From Caldifarciminota bacterium UBA3079 (GTDB taxonomy: Bacteria > Hydrothermota > Tepidihabitantia > Tepidihabitantales > Tepidihabitantaceae): DNA of 18,896 bases. A model generated the notes under the pieces. The model was not told where the DNA came from. It saw only the letters and a program-made list of their open reading frames with translations, and searched no databases. Position numbers and translations under genes: made by a program. This document shows, piece by piece, positions 1-7,587 of the stretch. Location: assembly GCA_002366635.1 (NCBI GenBank), contig DFBN01000124.1:5963-24858 (forward strand), read 5' to 3'. How positions within the stretch are numbered: the first letter of the stretch is position 1; each line of letters opens with the position of its first letter.

Positions 1-1149
1 CTCTTACCCGAGACAGCGTGTCAGGGCGCATTGCAACTGATGTATGAACTGGGCGAATACCTGAAAGAAATCACCGGTTTTGATGCGATTACGCTCCAGC
101 CCGGTGCTGGTGCACACGGCGAATTGACCGGTATGATGATGGTCAGGAAATACTTTGAGAAAAAGGGTGAAAAGCGCACCCGGGTTCTGGTCCCTGATTC
201 TGCCCATGGCACCAATCCCGCTTCGATAACCCTTGCCGGTTTCAAAGTGGAAAAGATAAACTCTGATGAAAAAGGGCAGATTGACCTGAAAGGACTGGAA
301 AACGCATCCAATCAGACTGTCGCCTGCCTGATGGTTACCAACCCCAACACACTGGGGATATTCGAATCCCGAATCCGGCGCATCTGCGAGATAATGCATT
401 CCAAAGGTGCACTGGTTTATCTGGACGGCGCAAACCTCAACGCATATATGGGAATTCACCGGCCCGGTGATGCCGGATTCGACCTGATGCACATGAACCT
501 GCACAAGACATTTTCTACACCTCATGGCGGCGGCGGACCAGGTGGAGGTCCGGTCGCGGTCAAATCCTGGCTGGAACCGTTCCTTCCCAAACCGGTCATT
601 CGCCATTCTAGCCATTATTGGCTCGATTATGACCGGCCCGATTCAATCGGCAAAGTGCTTGCATTCTCAGGCCACTTCGGGGTATTCGTCAAGGCATGGA
701 CCTATATCCGGATGCTGGGACCAGAAGGACTCAGAGATGCGTCCGAATGCGCAGTGCTCAATGCCAATTACATCCGGGCCGGGCTTGAAGGAATTTATGA
801 GTTGCCTTATAAAGGCCACTCATTGCACGAAGTTGTCTTCTCCGGTTCCAATCTCAGGCAATACGGTATCAGGACACTCGATATCGCCAAGGGCCTGCTC
901 GACTACGGTCTTCATGCACCTACCGTGTATTTCCCGCTTATCGTTTCCGAAGCCATGCTGATTGAACCGACCGAAACCGAATCACTCGAATCGCTGGATG
1001 ATTTCATCAAGGCAATGAAAGAAATCGCCGAACAGGCGAAAACCAATCCGGACCGATTGCACAATGCACCCTTAAAAACCCCGGTGCAGAGGCTGGATGA
1101 AGCGCTTGCCTCGCGCAAGCTCGATGTCAATTACGAGGAATCTGTTTGA
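1..1149 (+). CDS. gcvPB: Glycine dehydrogenase (decarboxylating) subunit 2, 5'-truncated by the window edge
   Basis: C-terminal part of the P-protein beta chain of the two-subunit glycine cleavage system. With subunit 1 this PLP enzyme decarboxylates glycine and passes the aminomethyl group to the lipoyl arm of GcvH. The frame is open from base 1 (LLPETACQGALQLMYELGEY), so the start lies upstream; by family length about 90-95 residues are missing. Visible family signatures are LQPGAGAHGELTGM (codons ~32-45), DSAHGTNPAS (~66-75), and LHKTFSTPHGGGGPG, whose lysine (nt 505-507) is the expected PLP Schiff-base residue. The TGA stop overlaps the ATG of the next gene by one base (TGATG), which points to translational coupling. 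A glycine riboswitch or gcvPA, if present, would lie outside the window. Identification is from motifs; confidence is high. Confidence 0.96.
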   Translation, partial: LLPETACQGALQLMYELGEYLKEITGFDAITLQPGAGAHGELTGMMMVRKYFEKKGEKRTRVLVPDSAHGTNPASITLAGFKVEKINSDEKGQIDLKGLENASNQTVACLMVTNPNTLGIFESRIRRICEIMHSKGALVYLDGANLNAYMGIHRPGDAGFDLMHMNLHKTFSTPHGGGGPGGGPVAVKSWLEPFLPKPVIRHSSHYWLDYDRPDSIGKVLAFSGHFGVFVKAWTYIRMLGPEGLRDASECAVLNANYIRAGLEGIYELPYKGHSLHEVVFSGSNLRQYGIRTLDIAKGLLDYGLHAPTVYFPLIVSEAMLIEPTETESLESLDDFIKAMKEIAEQAKTNPDRLHNAPLKTPVQRLDEALASRKLDVNYEESV

Positions 1150-1466
1150 TGTTTGCTTCGGAAATCTCTGAGGAGCGCCGTGAAGAACTGTTTACCAAAA
1201 TTGCTCAGAAGATTGTTGATATGAGGCTTACGCCAGTGGCAGTCGTGATACTCGAATCCGGAAAGCCGATTTCATTTGTCGGGTCGCAACTGATGGTTTT
1301 CCTGCAGCCAATATTTATGGCGGTGTTCCCTTTCCACCAGTACGATGAAATAGCCGCACTCATGGAAGAAAGGCCGAATGTCGAGCTTCTAATCGAGAAA
1401 ATTGAACAATTGGAGGATGAAAGAACCCATGGAAAAGGAAAGAATCACAAGAATCCTGGCAACTGA
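1149..1466 (+). CDS. Uncharacterised small helical protein between gcvPB and the MutL-like gene
   Basis: A 105-residue protein of unknown function. The ATG at 1149 overlaps the gcvPB stop; an in-frame TTG three bases earlier is the less likely start. The core (residues ~28-65) is hydrophobic and proline-marked: LTPVAVVILESGKPISFVGSQ followed by LMVFLQPIFMAVFPF. Charged helices flank it (SEERREELFTKIAQKIVDM and a C-terminal IEKIEQLEDE stretch). The core is too polar at its edges to be a clear transmembrane helix and looks more like a buried or membrane-surface hairpin. I have an impression of similar short proteins in other uncultured bacteria but cannot name a family. The last 13 codons overlap the next gene (38 nt from its ATG at 1429), and this tail (HGKGKNHKNPGN) looks unconstrained. 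Position suggests co-translation with gcvPB and the MutL-like gene. Confidence 0.75.
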   Translation: MFASEISEERREELFTKIAQKIVDMRLTPVAVVILESGKPISFVGSQLMVFLQPIFMAVFPFHQYDEIAALMEERPNVELLIEKIEQLEDERTHGKGKNHKNPGN

Positions 1467-3228
1467 CTGCGGTTCAACAACCACAAAGGCGATATTGATT
1501 GAGAAAAGAGACGGTGAATATCGTCTGGTCGTCCGGGGCGAAGCACCGACAACGGTTGAAGCACCGTTTGAAGACGTCACAAAAGGCGTGCTCAACTCGG
1601 TGATGGAAGTAGAAGAGTTATCCAAAGTCAAACTCCTGGACGGAAATACCATCCTCAAACCGAAGCAGTCGGAAAACCAGGGCTCTGATATTTATATATC
1701 CACTTCATCTGCAGGCGGCGGGCTCCAGATGATGGTTGCCGGTGTAGTCCTGACCATGACCGCGGAAAGTGCGGCCCGGGCTGCACTCGGTGCCGGCGCT
1801 ATCGTAATGGATGTAATCGCATCCAATGACGGAAGATTGCCCCATGAAAAGATTGAGCGCATCCGCACACTCAGGCCTGATATGATTCTTCTGTCCGGCG
1901 GCATTGACGGCGGCACCATTTCCCATGTAGTCGAACTCTCAGAACTCATCCGTGCGGCCGACCCAAGGCCAAGATTCGGTGTCGGATACAACCTTCCGGT
2001 AATCTATGCTGGAAACCGTGACGCCCGCGACCTTGTTCTGAAAACCCTCAAGGACAAAACCGACCTGGTAATCGTTGAAAATATCAGACCGGTGCTCGAG
2101 CGTGAAAACCTCCAGCCGGCCCGTCACAAAATCCACGACCTGTTCATGGAGCATGTCATGGCCCATGCACCGGGCTACAAGAAACTGATGAACTGGACCG
2201 ATGTCCCGATTATGCCCACGCCGGGTGCGGTCGGACTCCTGATTGAAAACATCGGCAAGTCCGAACACATCTCGGTGCTCGGTGTTGACATCGGCGGTGC
2301 GACAACCGACATATTCAGCGTTTTCCAGAATATCTTCAACCGTACCGTATCGGCAAACCTTGGCATGTCATATTCCATATCAAATGTCCTGGCAGAAGCC
2401 GGCGAAGAAAACATCATGCGCTGGATTCCGTTCAAGATTCCTACTGCCGAAGTGCGCAACAGAATCCGGAACAAAATGATTCGGCCTACAACGATACCGG
2501 CAACACTCGAAGAACTCAAACTCGAGCAGGCGATTGCCCGCGAAGCGTTGCGCCTTGCCCTTAAACACCATAAATCGATGGCCGTGGGGCTTAAGGGTGT
2601 CCAGCAGGCGCGAACGATTTCCGATGCCTTTTCACAATCCAGAACCGGTGAAACCCTTATCGATATGATGGACCTCAAACTCGTAGTCGGTTCGGGCGGA
2701 GCCTTGTCCCATGCGCCGAGAAGGGTCCAGGCCGCGCTGATGCTGATGGATTCATTCCAGCCCCAGGGTGTTACAAAACTCACAGTGGATTCCATCTTCA
2801 TGATGCCACATCTCGGTGTCCTGACCGAAGTCCATCCCGAAGCGGCCCGTGAAGTATTTGAAAAAGACTGCCTGATTCATCTGGGCACATGCATCGCACC
2901 GGTCGGAACCGGCAAACCAGACAACAGATGCGTGCATGTCCGAATCACCAGAAAGAACGGCGAGGAATCGGAAGCCGCAGTCAACCGCGGTGATATCGCG
3001 ACAATAACATTGCCAGTTGGCGAATCGGCCCACGCGGTAATCCAACCGGAGCGCGGTTTCGATGTCGGTGCCGACTCTGGCAAAGTCTATGAAACAGAAG
3101 TCGAAGGCGGGCTTTCGGGTGTAATCATTGACTGCCGCGGAAGGCCTTTGGAACTACCAAAAGACGACAGGAAAAGGGTCGAGGCATTGAACAAATGGTC
3201 CAGCCAGCTCAATGCCTATCCCGCCTGA
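1429..3228 (+). CDS. MutL/GlmL-family ATPase (glutamate-mutase-associated, ASKHA fold)
   Basis: A 599-residue protein of the MutL (GlmL) family, usually found with B12-dependent glutamate mutase and thought to act as its reactivase or chaperone; it is unrelated to DNA mismatch-repair MutL. ASKHA ATPase signatures are visible: phosphate-1 loop TDCGSTTTKAILI (residues ~12-24), phosphate-2 loop GVDIGGATTDIFSV (~285-298), and a glycine-rich adenosine-type motif VVGSGGALSHAPRR (~420-433). Family-typical stretches such as ILLSGGIDGGT and TVDSIFMMPHLGVL are also present. Start choice: the ATG at 1429 lies 12 nt after a GGAGG at 1412-1416. The ATG at 1417 touches that motif and the TTG at 1402 precedes it, so both are less likely. 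No mutase subunit gene is in view: gcvPB and a small protein lie upstream, lgt 6 nt downstream. Its client is therefore unknown from this window. Confidence 0.88.
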   Translation: MEKERITRILATDCGSTTTKAILIEKRDGEYRLVVRGEAPTTVEAPFEDVTKGVLNSVMEVEELSKVKLLDGNTILKPKQSENQGSDIYISTSSAGGGLQMMVAGVVLTMTAESAARAALGAGAIVMDVIASNDGRLPHEKIERIRTLRPDMILLSGGIDGGTISHVVELSELIRAADPRPRFGVGYNLPVIYAGNRDARDLVLKTLKDKTDLVIVENIRPVLERENLQPARHKIHDLFMEHVMAHAPGYKKLMNWTDVPIMPTPGAVGLLIENIGKSEHISVLGVDIGGATTDIFSVFQNIFNRTVSANLGMSYSISNVLAEAGEENIMRWIPFKIPTAEVRNRIRNKMIRPTTIPATLEELKLEQAIAREALRLALKHHKSMAVGLKGVQQARTISDAFSQSRTGETLIDMMDLKLVVGSGGALSHAPRRVQAALMLMDSFQPQGVTKLTVDSIFMMPHLGVLTEVHPEAAREVFEKDCLIHLGTCIAPVGTGKPDNRCVHVRITRKNGEESEAAVNRGDIATITLPVGESAHAVIQPERGFDVGADSGKVYETEVEGGLSGVIIDCRGRPLELPKDDRKRVEALNKWSSQLNAYPA

Positions 3229-3234
3229 CCGCCG

Positions 3235-4053
3235 ATGCACCCAGTTCTTTTCAAAATAGGCAGCTTCGAACTGCACAGTTGGGGTGTGGCTGCTGTAATC
3301 TCTTTCCTGTTAGGTATATCTGTTGCGCTCAGAAGGGCACCACGGTTCAAAGTAAAGCCGGATACGATTATGGACCTTGCGGTCATAGTTATGATTTCGG
3401 CAATCGTAGGAAGCCGCATTTGGTATGTCGTTTATCACCTGGACGAATTCAGGGGCCACTGGTTTGATACCATAAATCCGTTTCAGCACGGACAAATCGG
3501 CATTGCCGGACTATCCATGGTCGGCGGTGTCGTGCTGGCGATTATTGCATCGGTCGCTTATACAAGAATCAAAAAGCTAAGCTTTCTCAGAATAGCCGAT
3601 GCGGTTGCGCCTTCTTTCCTGCTCGGTGCGGGAATCCAGCGACTCGGCGGATGTTTCCTGAACGGCTGCTGCTTCGGCCGGCCAACAAACAGCTTCCTCG
3701 GTATGGTCTTTCCGGCCGAAGGCGTAGCCGGCACATATTTCCCCGGCGTGCACATCTGGCCGACCCAGCTCTTTGCATCGGCCCTAGGATTTGCGGGTTT
3801 CGCACTCATCATCTGGCTTGGCCGACGCCACAGCTTTCCAGGGTATACATTCTGGCAGGTATTCGCATATTATTCTCTCGACCGCATATTCGTTGACCAG
3901 TTCCGTTATTACGAGCCGCATCAGATTCTATGGACACCAGGACCGCTCACAATAAATGTGAACGATATCGTCCTCGCTATGCTGTTCATTATCTGTATTG
4001 TCTTCTGGTTCAGAGGCTGGTCAAAGAGCAAGAAATCTAAACCTGCCTGCTAG
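3235..4053 (+). CDS. lgt: Prolipoprotein diacylglyceryl transferase
   Basis: Inner-membrane enzyme that moves diacylglycerol from phosphatidylglycerol to the lipobox cysteine of prolipoproteins, the first step of lipoprotein maturation. It has 272 residues, normal for the family, with about seven hydrophobic segments. Recognisable elements are the N-terminal HSWG (residues 14-17, the family's H-x-[YW]-G), the Lgt signature region GAGIQRLGGCFLNGCCFGRPT (131-151), and the HIWPTQLF segment (173-180). The signature is the cysteine-rich variant rather than the enterobacterial GRxGNFxNGE form. The ATG lies 6 nt after the MutL-like stop with no clear Shine-Dalgarno, so it is probably translated by coupling. 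The 3' end overlaps the convergent Nudix gene by 17 nt. Two predicted lipoproteins elsewhere in the window are plausible substrates. Confidence 0.95.
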   Translation: MHPVLFKIGSFELHSWGVAAVISFLLGISVALRRAPRFKVKPDTIMDLAVIVMISAIVGSRIWYVVYHLDEFRGHWFDTINPFQHGQIGIAGLSMVGGVVLAIIASVAYTRIKKLSFLRIADAVAPSFLLGAGIQRLGGCFLNGCCFGRPTNSFLGMVFPAEGVAGTYFPGVHIWPTQLFASALGFAGFALIIWLGRRHSFPGYTFWQVFAYYSLDRIFVDQFRYYEPHQILWTPGPLTINVNDIVLAMLFIICIVFWFRGWSKSKKSKPAC

Positions 4054-4447
4054 ACCGGTCTTTCACAAAATCCTGAATTATCCGGAAATGGTCGAACACG
4101 ACCGCTGATTCTGAAACACCGGAGGGCTCGACAAGCCTGAACCTGAGCGCATCATCGCCCACCTGCGGAGAACCCTTCCCCTGTGCGGAAAACACCACGG
4201 AAACACAATGACCACGCGGGTCCCGACCCGGGTCAGAATAAACACGGAACTGCTTCAGTCCTTCAAGCTCAAGCCCGGTTTCCTCCTGCATCTCCCGCCT
4301 GACCGCCTGCTCGACGGTCTCGCCATACTCGACAAAACCGCCGGGCAAAGCCCAGCCAACCGGCGCGTTCTTTCGGTAAATCAGAAGGATTCTGCCATTG
4401 ATAACAATGATGCAGTCAACCGCCAATTTAGGCTGTCGGTGCTTCAC
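4037..4447 (-). CDS. Nudix hydrolase, probably ADP-ribose pyrophosphatase type
   Basis: A 136-residue Nudix hydrolase, which cleaves a nucleoside diphosphate linked to another moiety. A perfect Nudix box G-x5-E-x7-REUxEExGU runs from G37 to L59, with metal-binding glutamates in REMQEETGL. Downstream, YSDPGRDPRGHCVSVVF (residues ~70-86) resembles the region conserved in ADP-ribose pyrophosphatases. The proline (P73) 15 residues after the box fits the ADPRase subgroup rule, but substrate assignment by motif is only suggestive; 8-oxo-dGTP or a nucleotide sugar is possible. The start is GTG, inside the 3' end of rmlD (20-nt overlap), so the two genes are probably translated together. The 3' end overlaps lgt tail-to-tail by 17 nt, leaving no room for a normal terminator. 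Confidence 0.9.
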   Translation of the reverse strand: MKHRQPKLAVDCIIVINGRILLIYRKNAPVGWALPGGFVEYGETVEQAVRREMQEETGLELEGLKQFRVYSDPGRDPRGHCVSVVFSAQGKGSPQVGDDALRFRLVEPSGVSESAVVFDHFRIIQDFVKDRSSRQV

Positions 4448-5276
4448 TCAGATATTCCTTCAAAGCATCCTGCCATGGCCGCAACACATGGCCGAATCGC
4501 TTCCTGAAATTCCGGTTCTCCAGGACCGAAAAACTTGGTCGTGGTGCCGGCCGGTTTATTCTTGCCGTATCAACAGGCACGACCCTGCAATCCGCACCCG
4601 TAATCCGCACAACTTCCCCTGCCAGCTCGAACCAGGAACAATAACCAGAATTGGTCAGATGGTATATACCGTATTTATCAGAACGGCTAAGCTCAAGAAG
4701 AGGCCGGCACAAATCACGGGCATAAGTAGGCGAACTAACCTGGTCGGCAACCACTTCCAGACTCCTCTTTTTGCCGGCAAGAGTTCTGATTGTGTCAACA
4801 AAATTCCGGCCATACCGGCCATAAAGCCCGCTGGTTCGCACGATATAGCTTCGAGAACAACTCTTCCTGACCGCCTTCTCCCCCATCGCCTTGGTCCGTC
4901 CATAAACCGACAGCGGATTCGGCTTATCCTTCTCCTTATAAGTACGCTTACTCCGGCCATCGAAAACATAATCAGTGCTCATATACAAAAGCTTGCACCC
5001 CGTTTCTGCTGCACCGAGACTTGCGCCCCAGGCCCCCTGAAAATTAACGCTTGCAGCCTTTGACGGGTCCTTCTCGCACCCGTCAACATCGGTCCATGCG
5101 GCCAGATGGAAAATGATGTCCGGGCCGACCCGGTGAATCCCGTTAATCGTCTTCTCAACATCGGTAATATCATGCTGGGGCAAATCCCAACTGACAACCT
5201 CCTCATGCTCTCGCCTGAGCCAACTGACAAGTTCCCTTCCGAGCATCCCTTTCGCACCGATAACAAGACAACGCAT
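4428..5276 (-). CDS. rmlD (rfbD): dTDP-4-dehydrorhamnose reductase
   Basis: Short-chain-dehydrogenase-type reductase (282 residues) for the last step of dTDP-L-rhamnose synthesis, using NAD(P)H in the cytoplasm; the product goes into surface polysaccharide. The N-terminal nucleotide-binding motif is GAKGMLG (residues 7-13). The family motif STDYVFDG is at 100-107, and the catalytic Y-x3-K pair is Y125/K129 in YGRTK. An N-terminal HDITD (residues 35-39) is also typical of RmlD. No rmlA, B or C is in the window, so the rest of the pathway lies elsewhere. Start: ATG at 5276. A GTG at 5282 is also in frame and lies 9 nt from an AGGAG, but it would fall upstream of the predicted transcription start. 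A promoter ends 7 nt before the ATG. The Nudix gene follows with a 20-nt overlap. Confidence 0.93.
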   Translation of the reverse strand: MRCLVIGAKGMLGRELVSWLRREHEEVVSWDLPQHDITDVEKTINGIHRVGPDIIFHLAAWTDVDGCEKDPSKAASVNFQGAWGASLGAAETGCKLLYMSTDYVFDGRSKRTYKEKDKPNPLSVYGRTKAMGEKAVRKSCSRSYIVRTSGLYGRYGRNFVDTIRTLAGKKRSLEVVADQVSSPTYARDLCRPLLELSRSDKYGIYHLTNSGYCSWFELAGEVVRITGADCRVVPVDTARINRPAPRPSFSVLENRNFRKRFGHVLRPWQDALKEYLSEAPTA

Positions 5277-5283
5277 ATGCACA

Positions 5284-5311
5284 ATCCTAATCTCCTGAAC
5301 AAACCAGTCAA
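5284..5311 (-). promoter_or_regulatory. Sigma-70-type promoter of rmlD, leaderless geometry
   Basis: On the minus strand, TTGACT (5306-5311) and TAGGAT (5284-5289) are 16 bp apart, with the -10 box ending 7 nt before the ATG at 5276. Transcription would then start about one base before the ATG. The box shares TTGACTGG-N13-TTAGGAT exactly with the promoter of the MFS gene. The alternative reading is that the AGGAT serves as a weak Shine-Dalgarno of a longer transcript. Confidence 0.55.
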
Positions 5312-5427
5312 GCCTAATCCCGCCGCACTACTCGGCCAACTGCTAAAACTCCTTGTTTTATTCCTGAATCGCTTCCCGAAATCATCCCCGGCATGAAACC
5401 AGATTTTTTGCCGGTTTTGACCGAATC

Positions 5428-5669
5428 GTGAAATCAGGCCAAAGGTTTCAGGCACCCAGGGACAAGTTTATCTTTCCAGCCGGGCGCGGCAGGTTCTGAG
5501 TCATGCCGAGAAGGAAGCGAGTCGGTTCAAGGATGAGTTCATTTCTACCGAGTGTCTGCTGCTGGGTATCCTCGGTTTGAAGGACGGCGATGCCCCGGGA
5601 ATCTTTAAGCATTTCGGGATTAACCGGGACCAGTCATATCAGCACCTCCTTTTGGCTCATAGAGCCTAA
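5428..5669 (+). pseudogene. Clp N-domain (ClpB/ClpC) remnant, frameshifted and truncated
   Basis: From about 5472 to the TAA at 5667-5669 the plus strand reads SSRARQVLSHAEKEAS, then RFKDEFISTECLLLGILGLKDG, then DAPGIFKHFGINRD and a short tail. This matches the Clp N-terminal repeat (the F-T-x-R-A-R-x-V-L ... Y-I-x-T-E-H-L-L-L-G pattern of ClpC/ClpB), with the usual EHLLLG histidine replaced by cysteine. The frame has no usable start codon before an upstream stop at 5418-5420. A GTG at 5428 opens another frame reaching DKF at 5461-5469, exactly where the Clp N-domain should begin, then hits a stop; a single indel near 5470 would join the two halves. Only one N-repeat is left and no AAA+ module follows, so this is a decayed fragment rather than a working chaperone. 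A standalone Clp-N protein with an error in the assembly is the alternative. Confidence 0.75.
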
Positions 5670-5679
5670 CCCATTTTTC

Positions 5680-5685
5680 AGGAGG
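5680..5685 (+). promoter_or_regulatory. Orphan strong Shine-Dalgarno (AGGAGG)
   Basis: AGGAGG lies 6 nt before an ATG at 5692, an ideal ribosome binding site. The ATG opens only a 30-codon frame that runs into the 3' end of htrA on the other strand. It looks like the surviving start of a gene whose body was lost. Confidence 0.5.
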
Positions 5686-5691
5686 TTATCA

Positions 5692-5784
5692 ATGGCAGGT
5701 TTCAGTATCCAACCGCAGTATAAAAGGCGTTCCTGCCACGCAAAACCCGGAAGAGAACTGGCCGGTCGTGTCTTCTCTTCTTAG
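5692..5784 (+). other. 30-codon orphan reading frame, probable gene-start remnant
   Basis: Starts MAGFSIQPQYKRRS after an ideal Shine-Dalgarno and ends at a stop at 5782-5784. From 5702 on it is antisense to the htrA C-terminus, so only the first three or four codons are free sequence. I do not recognise it. It follows the Clp N-domain remnant by 22 nt on the same strand, as a downstream operon gene would. I infer a deletion joint rather than a functional small protein, but translation of a 30-residue peptide cannot be ruled out. Confidence 0.25.
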
Positions 5785-7021
5785 CGGCGATTCTGTCGAA
5801 TGTTTCCTTATCGTCTATCTTATCGGAGTCAATTTCCGTAATCACATCCCCGGCCCGGATATTCCCGTCGTCGGCAGAACTGCCGGGTTCTATGGCCTCA
5901 ATCACAACCCCGTGTTCTGCATCGGTTCGGGTCCTGTCGGCGTCGGTCAAATCCCGCACGAGCAAACCAAGCCAGTGCTTCCCGAGCGGAGCATGATGGG
6001 GCTCAGTGCTGGCCACGGCCCATGCCTTGAGTCCGGCCGATACTTCCCTGACTTTTCCTTTGCGCCACAGCGACAGTCTGACCGAATCGCCGGGTTTGTG
6101 TCCGGCAACCCGGTTCTGAAACCAGCGCACCCCTGGAATCGTCTCGCCATCAATAGTCAGGATAATATCACCCGGCTGGATTCCGGCCTCTTCTCCGGAC
6201 CGGCCCGGAGTGACCGATGCAACCAGCACCCCGTTTTGCTGATTGAATCCGAGTGCCAGGCAAATCGCATCAGTGAGCGGTTGAGTGTTGACCCCGAGGT
6301 GCCCGCGGACTACCTTGCCGTATTCGATGAGCTGTTCGGCAACCTTTCTGGCCAGGTTGATTGGGGTGGCAAATCCGATACCGGTGAATTCCTCCCTAGA
6401 CCCTCTCCTGAAACTGCTCACCCCGATTACCCGGCCAAGAATGTCTATCAGTGGCCCACCTGAGTTTCCCGGGTTTATGAGTGCGTCGGTTTGGATAAAC
6501 TCCTGGAAGTCAGGCCCGGATGATTTGGCCAGACCCCAGCGGCTGAGCCCGCTGATTACACCGACCGTCGCTGTACCTTCGAGCCCGAACGGGTTGCCGA
6601 CCGCGGCCACCCACTGACCAATCCTGAGGCTATCAGAATTGCCCAGTTCGGCTGCAACCGACGGCTTCTCCGGCCCGACCTGCAATACCGCCAGGTCAGT
6701 TACCGGGTCCCTGCCTACAACTTTAACATCTCCTCCCTCGTATCGGGTTCCATCCTGGAGCTCGACCACTATTCTTTCGTATCCCGAAACTATATGATTA
6801 CAGGTAAGAATGTGCCCGCTGGTATCCAGAACAAATCCGCTGCCGGAATAACGCACCTGGACTATCGGAAAATGGCCCGCAGAGGTCTTTGTGCGTCGGC
6901 GCAGCTTGTCGGTAACGATACTGACAACCGCGGGCCGCACTTTTGCTACCGCCGGCACAAACCTGCCGGTCTGCGCCTGAGCAAACCCGACTACTGTCAG
7001 AAAACTAAGCAAGAACCGCAT
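5702..7021 (-). CDS. htrA (degP): HtrA/DegP-family periplasmic serine protease with two PDZ domains
   Basis: Envelope quality-control protease of 439 residues. The start at 7021 was chosen because MRFLLSFLTVVGFAQAQ is a good Sec signal peptide; an upstream in-frame extension to 7087 would bury it and overlap the preceding gene. The trypsin-like domain carries the full triad: H76 in TCNHIVSG, D109 in DPVTDLAVL, S187 in NPGNSGGPL. PDZ1 spans roughly residues 265-350 (GVLVASVTPGRSGEEAGIQ, then PGDIILTIDG) and PDZ2 about 370-439 (EPGSSADDGNIRAGDVITEID). It is the last gene of the fabH-oxidoreductase operon, 14 nt after the gamma subunit, an unusual place for a stress protease; no stress promoter is visible in that gap. 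No intrinsic terminator is evident after it. Confidence 0.95.
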   Translation of the reverse strand: MRFLLSFLTVVGFAQAQTGRFVPAVAKVRPAVVSIVTDKLRRRTKTSAGHFPIVQVRYSGSGFVLDTSGHILTCNHIVSGYERIVVELQDGTRYEGGDVKVVGRDPVTDLAVLQVGPEKPSVAAELGNSDSLRIGQWVAAVGNPFGLEGTATVGVISGLSRWGLAKSSGPDFQEFIQTDALINPGNSGGPLIDILGRVIGVSSFRRGSREEFTGIGFATPINLARKVAEQLIEYGKVVRGHLGVNTQPLTDAICLALGFNQQNGVLVASVTPGRSGEEAGIQPGDIILTIDGETIPGVRWFQNRVAGHKPGDSVRLSLWRKGKVREVSAGLKAWAVASTEPHHAPLGKHWLGLLVRDLTDADRTRTDAEHGVVIEAIEPGSSADDGNIRAGDVITEIDSDKIDDKETFDRIAAKKRRHDRPVLFRVLRGRNAFYTAVGY

Positions 7022-7035
7022 AAAGAATCCGGTCT

Positions 7036-7587
7036 TTAATGTCCGGCCCTGGCCGCCTGTCCCAATTTGTACCCCTGCTCCAGGCACTTGATATTGATTG
7101 AGGCAAGTTTGGCCTTCTTCTGGAACGCCTTCTTCGCTTCTTTCATGAGGGCATCGAACGGCACGACATCGGTTGCGCCGACATAAGCACCAAGCATTAC
7201 CATATTCGAGGACTTGGCGCTTCCGACTTCCATTGCTATCTTATTAGCCGTCACATTCACAACCTTTACATCATCGCGCTCAGGTTTGACCGTAATGAGT
7301 GAAGTGTTAATAACAGCGACACCACCGGGCCGCATCATCGGGACGAACTTTTCCAAAGACGGCCTGTTCATCACAAACGCATCCCTGGGGTGAGGAATTA
7401 TGGGCGATGCTATCGGTTCATCCGAAATAATAACCGTGCAATTGGCCGTGCCTCCGCGCATCTCCGGACCATAGGAAGGCAGCCAGACAACTTCTTTCCC
7501 GAGCATCATCCCGGTTTGAGCGAGAATCTTACCAGCGAGCATCACCCCTTGACCTCCGAAACCTGCAAGCACCGCTTCAATCTGCAT
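7036..7587 (-). CDS. 2-oxoacid:ferredoxin oxidoreductase, gamma subunit
   Basis: A 183-residue gamma subunit of a four-subunit 2-oxoacid:ferredoxin oxidoreductase. This subunit helps bind CoA in the complex. It opens with the family motif GFGGQGVMLAG (residues 9-19), followed by SYGPEMRGGTANC (38-50), both hallmarks of the POR/KOR/VOR gamma family. A GGGAGG lies a few bases before the ATG, and the gene overlaps the beta subunit by 11 nt, so the two are probably co-translated. Motifs do not settle substrate specificity; the alpha subunit is the best guide (see there). 183 residues is normal for a separate gamma chain. Confidence 0.93.
   Translation of the reverse strand: MQIEAVLAGFGGQGVMLAGKILAQTGMMLGKEVVWLPSYGPEMRGGTANCTVIISDEPIASPIIPHPRDAFVMNRPSLEKFVPMMRPGGVAVINTSLITVKPERDDVKVVNVTANKIAMEVGSAKSSNMVMLGAYVGATDVVPFDALMKEAKKAFQKKAKLASINIKCLEQGYKLGQAARAGH

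Noticed and set aside
4037..4053. Tail-to-tail overlap of lgt and Nudix (also MFS and panC at 16758-16780) as a special antisense control
   Set aside because: Short convergent overlaps of 17 and 23 nt are common in compact genomes and nothing else points to regulation.
4398..5063. 221-codon plus-strand open frame opposite rmlD
   Set aside because: Shadow of rmlD: the minus strand has all RmlD motifs, whereas this frame has low-complexity composition and no recognised motif.
5654..5666. Hairpin GGCTC-ATA-GAGCC as a transcription terminator
   Set aside because: Only 5 bp of stem and no T run directly after it on either strand; the T stretch at 5673-5678 is too far away.
7022..7087. 22-residue N-terminal extension of HtrA
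   Set aside because: It overlaps the gamma-subunit gene and would hide a good signal peptide beginning at 7021.
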